A stretch of DNA of 64,000 nucleotides from Erythrophleum ivorense. Lineage: Eukaryota; Streptophyta; Magnoliopsida; Fabales; Fabaceae. The position numbers and the translations under genes were made by a program. The notes under the pieces were generated by a model that did no database searches, was not told where the DNA came from, and saw only the letters and a program-made list of their open reading frames with translations. The stretch lies in contig JAIUCV010000005.1 of NCBI GenBank assembly GCA_026724425.1, positions 41,079,784-41,143,783 on the forward strand, written 5' to 3'. This document shows positions 1 through 12,589 of this stretch, piece by piece (position 1 is the stretch's first letter; every line of letters starts with the position of its first letter).

Positions 1-1854
1 TATTAGGACAGGTGTTACATAAGCAAGTAGGATATGAAGGCTAGAACAACCAATATCATCAAAGTTTGGGTGACACTGATACATGTAAACATTGCTTAAA
101 ATAAGAGTGCAAAGACAAGAATATGAGGCCAAGATGGAAAATAAAATTGTTCAATAAAACTCTAGCATCAAATGAAGGGAATATCCAACTGAATTTTTAT
201 CTCTAACCACTTTGTACGAATTTGCACCAAGATGAAATAATGAGGGTAAATTGGAAACTAGTTGCCTTTTTGGTGACGACACTATTATCGACTAAGTGTT
301 GCCATTAAAAGAGGAGACCCCCTCTTTTCATAGCCAAATCCACACAAAAATCCATAGCATGGAAATGCAAAAGGGTCATTAACAAAGAGACATGTTCTGT
401 AATTAAACATATACGCTATAAATTCCTCTCAAAAGCCCCTCTAGAAGATCTAGAGAAAGAGAAAGTAGACTACAAAATTTGAGGAGAAAAATACACAAAC
501 ACACAATGACCAAGATACAGTAAAAATGAATTTCAGTTACCATGCCAAAATGAATGCAAAAACCATCTGACAATTAATAGCACCAAACGCCTAACAAGAA
601 CCATGGTGACCCTGAATATGCTAAGAATTTTCTAAACCCTAAAGACATAAAAAGCTATTACTATGAAAACCGAAGAGAATTACCTAGTCTTTAATTAGGA
701 AATTGATTCACCATGCCACGCATTTATTGAAGAAAAAGAAGAGTGAGCATTTTCTTCCAAAAGAATCAGTAATTTGAAAATAAAATAAAATCAAGGAGAA
801 CGAGCAAGTAGACGACCCAGAATTTTTGTAACAGTGCTACATTATGACCAAGCTAATCTTGTATTGAAGTTATTTAGCAGTTACAATGATTTTGGATGAG
901 TTACAATAAGAGTACTACTTTGATCCTTTCTAGGTGTTGGTTTGACTCTAAGAAGGCACTTAAGTTGTCCAACATGTGAATCAAAGACAAGATCTTGGAA
1001 ACTCGAAACATATTACAAAATTAAATATTTGCATGTGACAAGCACATTAAATGGTAAAAATAAAAATTAAAATTGGGTAAGGCAAGTTGAAACCTAACAG
1101 TATAATTGGAGAATGAGGATTCATTATAGCCTACCATCTTGCCTTTGGATTTTCATTAATCTGATTGATGATTGACACTTGCATGGTGATGTCCAAAGTT
1201 TAACATATGACTTAAACCAAAGATCCAAATATTCAACCTAGAAACCAAAGGTAGGACAGTTATGAGCGTTTACTGAGATATTTAACATTCATTTTCCTTC
1301 TTTTCTCTCTCTCTCTCTTTCTCTTTTTTCTCAAGTCATGCATCATATAGTTAATAAATGATTTGCACTTGTAGTATTTTTTTTCTTTTGAGATGTTTAG
1401 TTGAATAATATTATGTACACTAATTGATAATTTTGTAGAACTAATAATTTTTAGTTTAATTAATGTATTAATTATATGTTCCTTTGACAATTATACTAAG
1501 GGTAAAATGGATAAAACTCCTTTAAAATTTGCGTTATGTGTGGAAAACCTCAACTTTTATAAAGTGACACTAAATCCCTTTAAAATTTTAATATTATGCA
1601 AAGAATCTCCATCTTTTGGTGATTTAATCTTATTAAAAATTTATTAAGTATTAAATAAGAGGTAATTATTTAATATTTTGTTATTAATTGATTTTATATA
1701 TTTGTATGTCTTTATTTCAAATATTTTCCTCTTTTCATATTGTTCTGTTGCTTTTAAAAATATAAGAATTGCATCATTAGCTTTAAATGCTCAAATGTAT
1801 CTATACAAGACTTGAATGCCCAAAATACACACTTAACACACTACCACTGCCTCA
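1..1854. other. AT-rich intergenic DNA, no gene recognised
   Basis: Short open frames only, none with a recognisable domain. A pyrimidine-rich run with CT repeats lies near 1300-1330. No RNA gene or clear repeat boundary was seen. Confidence 0.6.
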
Positions 1855-2960
1855 CTAGTAGAAGTGCTTTGAGGGCATTGTTTAATCACAAACTCAATGT
1901 ATGAACCAGGTATGAAATGTTGTACCACAGCCAACTACCTAGGTAATGTAGCATATGAACTCTCCCAGTTACTAAAAACAATTGCAAAGGCTTTATGTTT
2001 TGCTTTCCATGCCTTTCTATATGTTATAACGTAACCAAATAAACTTTTTATCCGCTCTATAATCTAGTTGATTAGAACATCAAATGACTCAGTAACTATT
2101 GCCATGATACATGATGAGATAATGTCAAAATCCAATTTCGGATGATCTTGTAATATCGTCAGAGATAAACAGGTGTGTGGACCCCTATATTGTGTAATTT
2201 GCTAAAATGATCCCTTCCCCTTGCCCTTTTTGCATGCTCTAACTCGCCATTTGCAACTGTTGTCATAATTCAAACACTGACATTCTTCATACTTCATACT
2301 TATCAAGTATTTCTTAAAATTGCGGTGAATCTTTACAAAGTATACCTTTACAACAAGATGTAGTGCCTTCTTATTCAAATATCTTAATCCAATGCACAAC
2401 TCCTGATTGTTCATTTGTATCTAATACCCCTTTCCTCAAATTCATCGCTTCTTGCTAAGGCCAAATTTACTTGTTGAAAAAATGCAACAGCAAGGTCAAC
2501 ATATTAGGATACTAGTTCAATATGAATGGTACCGTTATCATCACTTGCACTATCATCAGCATCATCATCATCATCAATGGCATCTTCATCATCTTCATCA
2601 TCGTTATCATAATCAAGGTCAAGTTTTACATTATACTCATCTTTGTTTTCAAAGTTTTCAAGGACATTTTCTTTTGACTCAGTTGGAGAAGAAGGTTCAA
2701 TAAAATCAATTGTTGGGCGGGAGGAACTCGGTTATGAACTGCCTTCTACTGGTACAATTTGATAAGATTCCGAACAATATGTCAGCCGAGTCAACAAATC
2801 AGGTGTAGGTACCAATTCATTCACCGAATTTGGCTCAAAGTTAATGCTCAACTGTGGGTCAATGCATGAGGTGTTTGAATATAATTCAATGGCATTCAGC
2901 TATGATGGAAAACGTGAGTGAGATTGTCACATCCTCTACACATCACAATCATCTTCTAAC
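1855..2960 (-). pseudogene. Mutator-like (MULE/MuDR) transposase, N-terminal fragment
   Basis: Read on the minus strand, 2202-2414 resembles the plant MuDR DNA-binding domain: a leading hydrophobic/aromatic stretch, then a Cys-x-C type segment ending in CKWRVRACKKGKG. Immediately downstream (about 1855-2190, minus) the text continues with family-like words such as GVHTCLSLT, DHPKLDFDII, YVITYRKAWKAKHKA and NWESSYATLP, which correspond to the segment before the transposase core. Upstream (2520-2700, minus) an acidic Asp/Glu-rich stretch is typical of the N-terminus. Stops separate the pieces, and the DDE catalytic core is missing because similarity ends near 1855. No terminal inverted repeats were identified, so the element limits are unknown. 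This is a decayed fragment, not an active transposase. Confidence 0.72.
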
Positions 2961-3339
2961 ATAATCACTTGATACCATATTGGGTTTACTATCATCGGAA
3001 GTCTATAACTTTTGAAAAACTGCTTGTTTTAACTCTTTTAGAGTGATGTCAGTACTGATTGTTATATATTTTAACATTGCACATTGAAATGTTCACATTT
3101 GGCATTTTCATAAATCTTTCTATTCGCATAAATGCAAATGATCTCATTCCTCCTAGCCATTTCTTTCACTTATAATATCCTGACGGCAAACACATTTTAT
3201 ACAGTTATTGTTGTAATGGATTTTGTTTGTTCACTTTAAGTTATTCAATTGCATCTCTCAAAATTGTAAATAATTTTTTTATATTTATTTAAATATGATC
3301 CAAAGTTTCTTTTTCAATTATAATAATTACTATTGTTAT
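2961..3339. other. AT-rich DNA, nothing recognised
   Basis: It may include more of the non-coding part of the Mutator-like element to its left, but no terminus was found. Confidence 0.5.
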
Positions 3340-4161
3340 ATTTTTTTAACAAATTTAAATAATTACCTGCTAATAATTATAAATATGTATTTGTTTTTAT
3401 TTCACATTATTTTCACTTTCTTTTCCCATAATTATGAACGTTGTATTTGTTTCCTTTTTCTATCTTTTTCTTATTAACATTTTCTTCTTATTTCACTTTT
3501 TTTAACTAATTTTTCTATTTAAGCTCCTTTTTCTTATTTCATCTTTTAAAACATTTTTTTATTGTACCTATTTTCACTAATTTTTCGACACATTCCTAAA
3601 AAATATTTTTCTATTTTTAAAATTATTATTCATTAAATTACTATCTAACATATATTTTTCTCTTCATTTAAATTATGGTCTCTCACTAACTATAACTTTT
3701 TTTCTAATTATAAATGTGTACATATTTTAAAAACTTTCTCATTTTTGTCACTTACTAATTTCATTTTTTTAACAAATTTATTTGACAAATTTAAATAATT
3801 ACTTGCTAATAATTATAAATATTTATTTGCTTTTATTTCACATTATTTCTATTTTCTTTTTCCATAATTATGAACACTATATTTGTTCCCTTTTCATATC
3901 ATTTTCTTTTTAACATTTTCTTCCCATTTTACTTTTTTTACCTAATTTTTTCTATTTAAGATCCTTTTTTTTCATCTTTTAAAATATTTTTTCCTTCATT
4001 TTACCCATTTTCACTAATTTTTTCAACATATTCCTAAAACATATCTTTCTTATATTTAAAATTATTATTTATTAAATTACTATCTAAGATATATTTTTCT
4101 CCTCATTTAAATTACAGTCTCTCAGTAACTATAACTTTTTTTCTAATTATAAATATGTATA
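3340..4161. repeat. Diverged tandem duplication, period about 436 bp
   Basis: The block starting near 3347 is repeated from about 3783: both contain GCTAATAATTATAAATAT (3369 and 3805), then CCATAATTATGAAC, a T-rich tract, TCTTTTAAAA(C/T)ATTTTT and a TCTCA(C/G)TAACTATAACTTTTTTTC segment in the same order. The copies differ by many substitutions and small indels. The second copy is cut at 4161 by the solo LTR and resumes at 7188. The element is non-coding as far as can be seen. Confidence 0.8.
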
Positions 4162-7100
4162 TGTAACATCCAAAATTTTTGAAAATTTTCTAAGTCTGTT
4201 GGCTATACCCAAAACCCCTGTTGGTTATAGCAAGTGTACCAATTTGCTATAGCGAGTTTCCAATTAGCTATAGCAAAGGGGCTGGTTCGCCATAATGAGG
4301 ATGCAGCCCACTATAGCGAGTTTAGGCGTCCCATACAAAATCCAAGGAGTTTCTTGCAATAGTGCATTCGTAGAAAAAACAGGGGACCCAGGACTGATAA
4401 GTGCTTGTTGTAGCAAGTGATATTTTCCGCTATAGTGAGAATTGATCCGAAAAAAGCATGAAAAGTAGATTTTTGCTTTTTAAAGACCCCAGAAGCTTCT
4501 CTTTTCTTCTAACTGACATTTCCTCTACTTAAAACCAAGGGAGAGCTCTTCTGAGAAGGGCATAAAGGAGGAGGAAGGAAGAAGGAAGGAAACCAAGGAA
4601 AATGTGAGAAATTTGAGATTTTCATGGCTTTCCTTCTTGAAATCTTGTTCTTCTTTCTTTACCCTTTCTTTTTATAGTTTTAGTTGTTGAATTGGCTCTG
4701 TTTTGAGCTTGATTCAAAGTAAGGAGAGTAGAAATTCAAAAGGAAGGCTGAGGCAAAGGGAAATACTCTTGAAAAAGGCTTGAATTCAAGATAGATATCT
4801 ATGTATCTTTGCTTCTTATGTATGTTGGTTCTATCAACTTGAGAGCTTGAGAGAATGAGGAAGTTCTGACCTAGAACAAGCATGAAACTCATGAAATAAT
4901 GTGTGGGAAGCTAGGAAATGCAAAGTAAGTGGAAGAAAAGCTAGTGAACTTTAGGATAAAAACCATAGGAATTCTTGAACATTTTGTACAATCTGATTTT
5001 GTCAAAGAATTTTCTAACCTTTGTGGGTATTTATTTGAGTTTCTAAGACCTCTAGAAAGCTTCCCAAGTGCCTTTCCCTTCAAAGAAAATTTAAAAGTTT
5101 CATTAGACCTTTAATGGAGCTATTGTGGGACCAAAAAACTAAGTATGCTTCTTAAGAGTAAGTATAATGGTTTGGCTTGTTCTAAAAGAGTAATTACATG
5201 CTATGTGTTGTGTTTAAGTCAAAGAGATCAAGTTCTATCTAGTTGCAATTGTAAGACTGAGGAGAAAAAAAAATTAAAAGGGAAGAATTGTGTTTAAGTG
5301 CTAAGCTAGCTTTTCACTCCTTCTTATTTGCACTCTTAGATATGTAAATATTATTGTATGCTTGTATATGCATTTATATGTTGAGACACGCCATTTGATG
5401 TTGCCTTGATGCATTGATACCAATATGCTTATATTTTGGATTGTGAAACCTACTCTTAAAGGGTAAAGTGGTGCCAAAAGTCTTTTCTGATGGGTGAGGT
5501 AGAGCCAAAAGCCCCTATAAATGGATGAGTTAAGGCCAAAAGTCTCATGAATGAGTGAGGCCAAGTCAAAATTCCCCAAAATAAGGTGAAGTTAGACCAA
5601 AAGTCCTTAGAGCTTATTATTAACATTGATATGATTTTCATAGCATGTAAATCATGGGTTGTATGATTTTTAATAGTCGAATGCCTACTTGCATGCTTTA
5701 ACATATTTATATGTCTTGATTGCTTCCTTAAATGAGTACATGAGCTATTCAGATTCCATGAATCTTACCCCTTCCCTCTCCCATCTCATATGGTCCAAGT
5801 GGAGCTCAAGAGCCAAAAATTTGAGGCCATGAAGCATAAATGGCCATCTCTTGATACTTTGTATAGTTTTGTATGACATTTAATGTAAAAGGATATCAAT
5901 ATTCATATGTACATATTATTTTTGAAATGTAAACCTTGGAGCAAATGTAAAAGTATGTGAATCCATTGTATATAGCAACATTAGAGCCAAAGTAATGAGA
6001 ATGCATGATTTTTCCACTTGGTAGCTCACTCTTAGTTGTATATTATAGCATGTGACATAGTGAGTTTGAGAAGCATGATGGTTTCAACCACTTGGGAAAT
6101 TCATATATGACATATTAGTGCTTTCAAACTTGCCCAAGGTATGCTAGAATATGTATGAGGCCATTTGAACCCACTTTGACCTATATCAGGTGTTAAATTC
6201 ACCAAATTCGAGGGTTACATCAAGATTTGACCAAATGACCTCTTATTGGTTTGAAACTTGGCATGATTATAGGATTTGTATAGAGCTTTTTGAGAAGCTA
6301 AATTGCATATTATTTGGAGCTCTATAGAATTTTTTATGAATTTCTAAAGTTGGCAAATTTTTAAAATTTGATAGTGGCACTGTTCATAGGGTCAGAAATT
6401 TGCCTCCGTCACTCGTGAGTTAAATGGTGTCCAATGGCTATGAAATTTTAGAAGGAGAACATAAACATTCACAATGACCTATACTAACTAGGAGTACCTC
6501 AATTGGAGGTCTGTAGAGGGAGAAATAATTTTTTAAAGTTCTATGTCAGTATCAAGGATGCCAGCTGACCTTAGCTATTGTTCTATCAGTTTTTAAGGTC
6601 TAAAGTCTATTAAACTAGTCTAAACTTATTTTTTCCCTCTATTTAACATCTGTGATATATTTTGCCTAGATTGAATTTTTGTGGAATTAGTTATGAATTT
6701 TTGAAATTCAAATTAGAAATCTATATTAGAAACATTGGCTAGTCTAACCTTTCGAGCTTTTCTATTATCAAACGTGGTCCAAACAATGAGATTATGGGTT
6801 GTAATTATTTTTAGTATAAATTTAACATCTAGAGCTTTTGAAAAAGCTATGGTTTTCTTAATTCTCATTTTTTTAGAATTAGTTATAATTTTTCAAAGTT
6901 GGAGCAAAAAAACTGAACTTCGGACCCGCAGAAAAATTTGTATTTTTTTTGTTTTTGGCTTCATATCTACGATTCATGAATTTTTTTATGATATATATGA
7001 GTTGTATAAATAGATTTTGAATAGAAGATGTGATTAATGGGTTCATAGGACCCATGGGACAAAGTATGAGCGTCTAAACCTTCGGTGTAACGTAATAAAT

Positions 7101-7187
7101 TACCACAATTTTACTCTTTTTCTTTGAAATTTCATAGAATCAAGCCTAGGTGGAGATTAATTAAGGTTAACACATTATGGTGTTACA
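4162..7187. mobile_element. Solo LTR of a Ty3/gypsy-like retrotransposon (about 3.0 kb)
   Basis: The element begins TGTAACATCC and ends GGTGTTACA, the short inverted ends seen in many plant gypsy LTRs. It is flanked by GTATA (4157-4161) and GTATC (7188-7192), a five-base target duplication with one mismatch. The neighbouring tandem copy near 3717 supplies the uninterrupted sequence. No gag or pol reading frame, primer-binding site or second LTR copy is visible inside, so a solo LTR left by LTR-LTR recombination is the simplest reading. Assignment to a chromovirus lineage such as Tekay rests only on the length and terminal words. Orientation is not determined. Confidence 0.7.
5456..5610. repeat. 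Degenerate array, five units of about 31 bp, inside the solo LTR
   Basis: Units are built on a G(G/A)GTGAGG...GCCAAAAGTC core: near 5460, 5490, 5521, 5553 and 5584. Each unit carries (G/A)CCAAAAGTC or a one- or two-base variant about 15 bases after a GTGAG-like word. The array is too degenerate and short to be a satellite. It is a local structure within the LTR. Confidence 0.65.
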
Positions 7188-8573
7188 GTATCTTGAAAAA
7201 TTTTTCAATTTTGTCACTTTCTAATTTCATTTTTCCCCTCTTATTTTGACATTTAAATATATTCTACTTTCTTATGTCCTATAATTTTTTAACCTTCCTT
7301 TAAATTACTATTTTTCTCTAATTTTATATTTTTTCCATACATATATATTTCACATTTTTTCCATCCAAACATTGATACTTTTTTTTCATCATTCTTTGTT
7401 TTAACATCAGCAAATTCCTTTTTTGTTATGGCCACAATTTTTTTTCCTTAATTTTCCCTCCAATTTCCAAATGTCTTAATTTTCTTTTCTCAACTTTTTT
7501 TCTCTAGTATTATTTACACCATTTAAAACTACTAAATCTCTTCATATATTCTCAAAGTCTAATTTAAAAAATAAATTTTTCTACTTAAAAAACTAATTTT
7601 TTTTAGCAATTTTTCCTTCCTTCATTCATAGTGTTATAATTTTTTTCCTTCTTTTTTTTGGATAAATATATATCTAAAATAATATACACAATTAGCATTA
7701 ATTATACAACAAACAATATTCCATAACTTAAAATTTATAAATTCAAACAACATTATTATTTTACAAATATTTCAAACAATATATATTTTACAATAATAAT
7801 AAAATTAAAACATTTGATATACAAAAATAAGTTACCTAATAATTTCGTATCAAATATGTCTCCACCTTTTGTAATATTTTCTTTTTCACTAACACTTTAA
7901 AATAAAATCTCTTAACAAGCCTCTAACAAATCTCTCAGATGGTAATTTTTTTTAAAAAAAGATCATTTTAATTGTAGAAGAAGAAGTGAGCTTCGGCTAT
8001 TATACAAAGGGAGAGGTTTGATGGCAATTTGGTAATTTTTTTCTTATTATCTTTAATTTTTTTTCAATCAATCAAACCATCTAAAAATCTTTTTTAGCCA
8101 ATAAAAATATGCCATGCATACAGATAATACAATAAATTACATTTTTATTATTGGTCAAAGCAGGCGTAAATTCGAATGGTTACATTCTGAATTTAACCTT
8201 TTTGAATTTGGATTGTGTCAGTATGAATTTTGAATTTTGAGCTCCCCATCTCGTCTTGCGTGTCATTTGTCACTTCCTCATTGTTACTTTTTCCTTTGTT
8301 ACTTCCTGTGGCTTTCTTTTCTCTTTTGTTATCTTTGATTCAAATAACAGTGGAAAGTCTTATTAAGTTTACCAATAGATATATATTTTTTCTGCATCTA
8401 AGTACGTTATGAAGACATGACAATAATGACGGGACTTGTTCATTTGTTTAGAAGTGTGGCTAATATACTACTATATGATTATTACAGAGTTGTACTTCTT
8501 TTTAAGCTGAATTTTGGATATGTAATGTCTCTTGATATAAAGTGGAGTTGACAGTTCTGCTATTTGTTGATAG
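7188..8573. other. AT-rich DNA: tail of tandem repeat, then intron-like sequence
   Basis: The first 60 bases continue the duplicated block interrupted at 4161. The rest is T-rich, with no coding signal until the first WDR75-like exon at 8574. Confidence 0.5.
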
Positions 8574-8652
8574 GGATGCTCTCATAATTGCTATTGCTTT
8601 CTGTCCTGCTCGTCATATGGCTGTTTACTCATCTTATGGTGGGGGTTTCAAG
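8574..8652 (+). pseudogene. WDR75-like exon piece 1
   Basis: The reading frame gives DALIIAIAFCPARHMAVYSS and then YGGGFK, a WD40 blade, after a GATAG acceptor and before an AAG/GTATTT donor. The frame joins the next piece in phase 0. Confidence 0.7.
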
Positions 8653-8729
8653 GTATTTTTAGGTAAAATTGCAATTGATGTTGAAGATTTTCTTTGGAAA
8701 CAATTATATATTTGATTTACATGTTTCAG

Positions 8730-8816
8730 ATATGGGTTAGCAAGGATGAAATCAAGCAGAAAGGCCAGATGCTTCTGAATTCTGGTTGGATGTGCCATGA
8801 CGTCTAGTCATATAAG
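8730..8816 (+). pseudogene. WDR75-like exon piece 2, with in-frame stop
   Basis: It follows a TTTCAG acceptor and reads IWVSKDEIKQKGQ, then NSGWMCHDV, then TAG at 8805-8807 followed by SYK. The IW start continues the blade of the preceding exon. The premature stop lies inside a WD40 domain. Confidence 0.7.
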
Positions 8817-9289
8817 TATGATTTTACTCTAGTTGCTAGTGCTCTTAATTGCTTGTGGAGGTCATAGCTTTTTTTTCTTGCTAGGTTAATTATGTATTTG
8901 CATTTAGATGTTTGAGACAAGATCCAATAAAAACCTCACTCCATATGCTCTACCTTGCTGGAATACTTTTTTGGAAAAAATTTAAATAATCCTTCATCTT
9001 TGAATAATGAATAGGCATGGTGGCCCTTTTGGTTTCTTCATGTTGTCAAGATTTAAACAATGGTTTTTCTAGCATTGTCATAGAGTGGGACAACTGAGTT
9101 ACAGAGCCTTTTCTTTTTTGTTTATGGAGGACCTCTTGTCCTCTATTTTTATACTATTTTCTTTTTAAAAAAAACTATTCTCTCCTCTCCACAAAAAAAA
9201 ATCTCTTTCTTCCCCCCTCTCCAACAAAAAAACAAAGGTTGGACAATTGAAGCAGGATGGCAAGTGGCCATGGGACATTTTGAGAAATT

Positions 9290-9511
9290 TGTATAAGTAA
9301 AACATCTAACGCATTAAGAGTTGATTCCTATATAGAATCTTAAAGTTTATCATTGTTTAGAAGTGTTAGTTCCTTTATCATTATCTTTGGGAGTCTATCT
9401 TGTAGTTTCTATCTTCAAAATTCAGATTATTGTAAATAAATGAGGAGAGGGGTTGCCAAAATGTGTGTGTAGGCCTCCTTGTTCACTTTACTTCTATTCT
9501 TGAGCTTTTCA
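9290..9511 (+). repeat. Left LTR of outer copia-like element
   Basis: Begins TGTATAAG and ends CTTTTCA, just before the GGTATCAAAGC primer-site-like sequence at 9513-9523. It is about 30 bases shorter than the right LTR and visibly diverged from it, implying an old insertion. Confidence 0.6.
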
Positions 9512-10424
9512 CGGTATCAAAGCCTTGTTTGAGAAAAGAGTGGCCATGAATATCATATAGTTTCTTTAAGCTAAGCTTCATCTACTTCTCTAAGAAAGCT
9601 TTCGCCCCTTGTCTCTAATGTAGTTGTGGTCTATGTTGTCCACCCCTTCCCAGTGACATGAAATAGTGAACTCCTTTTGGAAGATCGCCATCAAAATAAG
9701 GTCGGAATATCCTTTCACATGCTTACACAAGATGCAAAGAGCTACTACTTTGTCTTGTCATGCTCATGCGCTTGCTTGTGGGTTGCGTGCAACACTGTCA
9801 GACCTAAAACATGTCGACAAGACATCCTAGCATCATTCCTAATCTCTTTAGGTCATCGGCTATGATTGTTTGTGGAGTTTTGGATTTGCCTACATGTTTT
9901 TGGAGGAAGAAAGTTGATCAGGTTTAAGCTTTGGTATTTTCATTTATGCTATGTCATCTGATAAAGGTTGCTGCAATTTTTGGTTCTGTTCATGTTTGAT
10001 ATGAAACATGGACACTGACATGGTATGTTACACAACAGGGACATAATGACACGGCAAACTTCAAACAATATAGAATATGACATGACACTTCATATATACT
10101 TAGTAAGAGTTTTTATTAGTGATATATTTCTAGAGAAAAATACAACCAGCAATATTTTATATTCTAACTATCCTACACTACTATTTTCTAAATGAAATCT
10201 ACTAAATCAAAAGTTGTTAATCTATATTATTCAAATTATTCTTGCTCAACAAAAAAAAGTAGAAAAGAATTTAAATAATCTCATCAACATGGGTTCTCTA
10301 ATCTTTCATTCTACTTTTTTGAGGGGTCTTTTCCCCTATTTTTTATGGTCATCAGTGCCTAAGCCATGCTCATCTTGAGTTTGAGCCATGTTAGATGTGT
10401 GTCCAAGCTAGATTTAGCATGTAT

Positions 10425-11180
10425 TGTTAGAGAATATGTGTGTGTGTGTGTTAAAAGGGGAAGAGAAAAAGAGGAGTCCCACATTGCTCAAACAAATAAA
10501 AGTCCAAGGGTAAAATATTAACATGTGATCATGGAAGAGAAAAATGGGCCTAGGAGAAGAATGGGCTCGCACGCACAAAAAGTGGGCTAACACAATTGAG
10601 CTCAGTTAAAATCTATTGATTCCCCCCCTACGTGTGAAAATATACGCGATGTTGGACACTTTTTTGCCATTGCTAGAAATTATTTTTTTGAAAATTAAAT
10701 ATTTTCAAATAGCCTTCCAAAATATCCATGATTTTAAGGCTTTGGTTATGAGTTCATGATGTAAATGTTTCTGGACGTTGGTTATCTGATTACTGGTAAT
10801 TACTAATCTATTTTTAGATTTTATTATCTGATTTAATTTTCATTAATCCTCATGTCGGAAACCGCCCAATGTTCAAAAACATCCTCATTAATATCATTAA
10901 ACACGGTCCAATGTCTCGCTGCACTTGTGCCTATAAATACCACGTTGCTCACTGGGTTCAATGCACCACAAATGTGGACAACATTCGAGCTGTTCTCTCT
11001 ACTACTTCTCTTCATCCCTGAGTTTTTATTTTCTGCTGTTCTACTTCCCTGCGACATCGCAGAAGAATCTGTTCCATCCTGGGGAGTGCCGTCTTGCGGC
11101 GAAATATCTCTCAAGGACAGTGTCCTTGTACACAACTCAGATTTATTTTATTCTAACAAATTTCTTATTAGTAGCTAACA
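10425..11180 (+). repeat. 5' LTR of nested copia element
   Basis: Runs from TGTTAGAGAATATG to GTAGCTAACA. It contains a GT dinucleotide run at 10436-10450 and a TATAAATA box at 10932-10939 that would lie in the promoter of the element. It is paired with 15702-16458. Confidence 0.9.
10932..10939 (+). promoter_or_regulatory. Candidate TATA box in 5' LTR
   Basis: TATAAATA, matched at the equivalent place in the 3' LTR (16210-16217). Position in the second half of the LTR fits a U3/R promoter. Conservation in both LTRs is the only support. Confidence 0.5.
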
Positions 11181-11192
11181 ATCTTGAGAGAT

Positions 11193-12107
11193 ATGGAGTC
11201 ATAACAAAACAACGCTCCTGCTTCCGATGGCCCTTCCGGTGTTAGTATGGGTGCTACATCCTTTGTTCCATTTGCACTGCCTCCGATACCACTATCTAGG
11301 CCACCACCTGATATTTCAAAAATTGAAATATTTGACGAAAAAAAATTTTGAAGGTGGCAAGAACGTGTCTATTATATCCTTGACCTACATAGAGTTACTG
11401 TTACACTCACACAACCCGAACCTTCGTTAGATATTAACTAAAATCAAAGGATTGTTTGGGAATATGCCAACAAGGTATGCAACAATACCATCATTAACAC
11501 CTTGTCTAATGATCTCTTCGACATTTACTATGTGTACAAGGAAGCAAGCAAAATCTAGGAATCGCTAATTGCCAAAAATACTGCTAAGGATGTTGGGAAG
11601 CAAAAGCTTGTTGTCAAAAATTACTATAGATGGGAGATGACCAGGGACAAGGATATTAAGCTGCAAATTAATGAGTACCATAAGTTACTGGAAGAGTTGA
11701 GGGCAGAAAAAATTAACTTACCTAACAAGTTTGTTGCTAGAATTCTGATTGAGAAGTTGCTTGAATCATGGAAGGACTACAAACAACAACTGAAATATAA
11801 ACAAAAGCAATTGCCACTGTTGGACCTAATCATTCATATCATAATCGAGGATACAAATCGAAAAGAGATGCAAGCTGCAAAAGGCAAAGAGATGGCCACA
11901 AAAGCAAATTTGGTAGAGACAAAGTAGCACAACAAGAGGTATGACTCTAAAACAAAACCTGACTACAAGCCCAAGAGTTCTAACTTTAAATTCAAAAAGA
12001 AAAGGAGTTGCTTTATTTGTGAAAAACTAGGCCACTATGCTACGCAATGCAAGAAGAGGGCTAGAAATGACAATCCTCCTAGGGCCAATCTGGTTTAAGG
12101 AGACGAA
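11193..12107 (+). pseudogene. copia gag (degenerate)
   Basis: The likely ATG at 11193 is followed after three codons by TAA and later by TGA, so the frame is broken. The frame then carries ISKIEIFDEKKF, LPNKFVARILIEKLLESWKD (typical copia gag helices) and a CCHC zinc knuckle, CFICEKLGHYATQC, at about 12009-12050 (C-x2-C-x4-H-x4-C). The knuckle is intact. In the family this protein forms the cytoplasmic particle that packages element RNA. No functional product is expected here. Confidence 0.8.
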
Positions 12108-12170
12108 GAAAATTGAATCATTGTAGCGGTCATTTCTCAAGCTCTCTTAGTATCCGATGTAAAAAAATGG

Positions 12171-12491
12171 GTGGTAGACTCTAGGGCTATCAAGCACATT
12201 TGTACAAATCGTGAGATGTTTGCCTCCTATAGTCCTACCAAGGAAGGAGAAGACCATGTTTACCTTGCTAATTCTCGAACTGTAAAAGTTCTAGGAAAAG
12301 GAAAGGTTGAACTGAAACTCACATATAAAAAAAATTTGTCACTCAATGATGTTCTTCATATGCTTGAAGTTAGAGCCAATTTAATTTTTGTAGCTCTATT
12401 GAGCAAAGTTAGGGTTAAGGTGTCATTCAAATCTGACAAAATTGTAATGATAAAGAATAATATGTTTGTTGGGAAGAGCTATTGTACTTAA
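12171..12491 (+). pseudogene. copia aspartic protease (catalytic motif damaged)
   Basis: The usual D-S-G-A catalytic motif before H-x-C reads VDSRAIKHICTN here, so the glycine is lost. The downstream VKVLGKGKVEL and LNDVLHMLEVRANLI text fits the copia protease fold. The frame ends in a stop before the integrase. Confidence 0.75.
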
Positions 12492-12589
12492 GGGCTGTTT
12501 GTACTCAACATTGCTAATATGAATGAAAATGCACCATCTTCTGTTTACTTGCCTGTCTTTATGGTTGATACTTTTGATATATAACATAC

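Noticed and set aside
2452..2703. Plus-strand His-rich open frame of 83 residues
   Set aside because: It is the antisense of the acidic Asp/Glu-rich N-terminal region of the Mutator-like transposase. The His run is the complement of repeated GAT codons.
10852..11178. Open frame of 108 residues in the copia 5' LTR, partly conserved in the 3' LTR (16130-16360)
   Set aside because: Both copies exist only because the LTRs are duplicates, the TATA-like box lies inside the frame, and a stop shortens the second copy.
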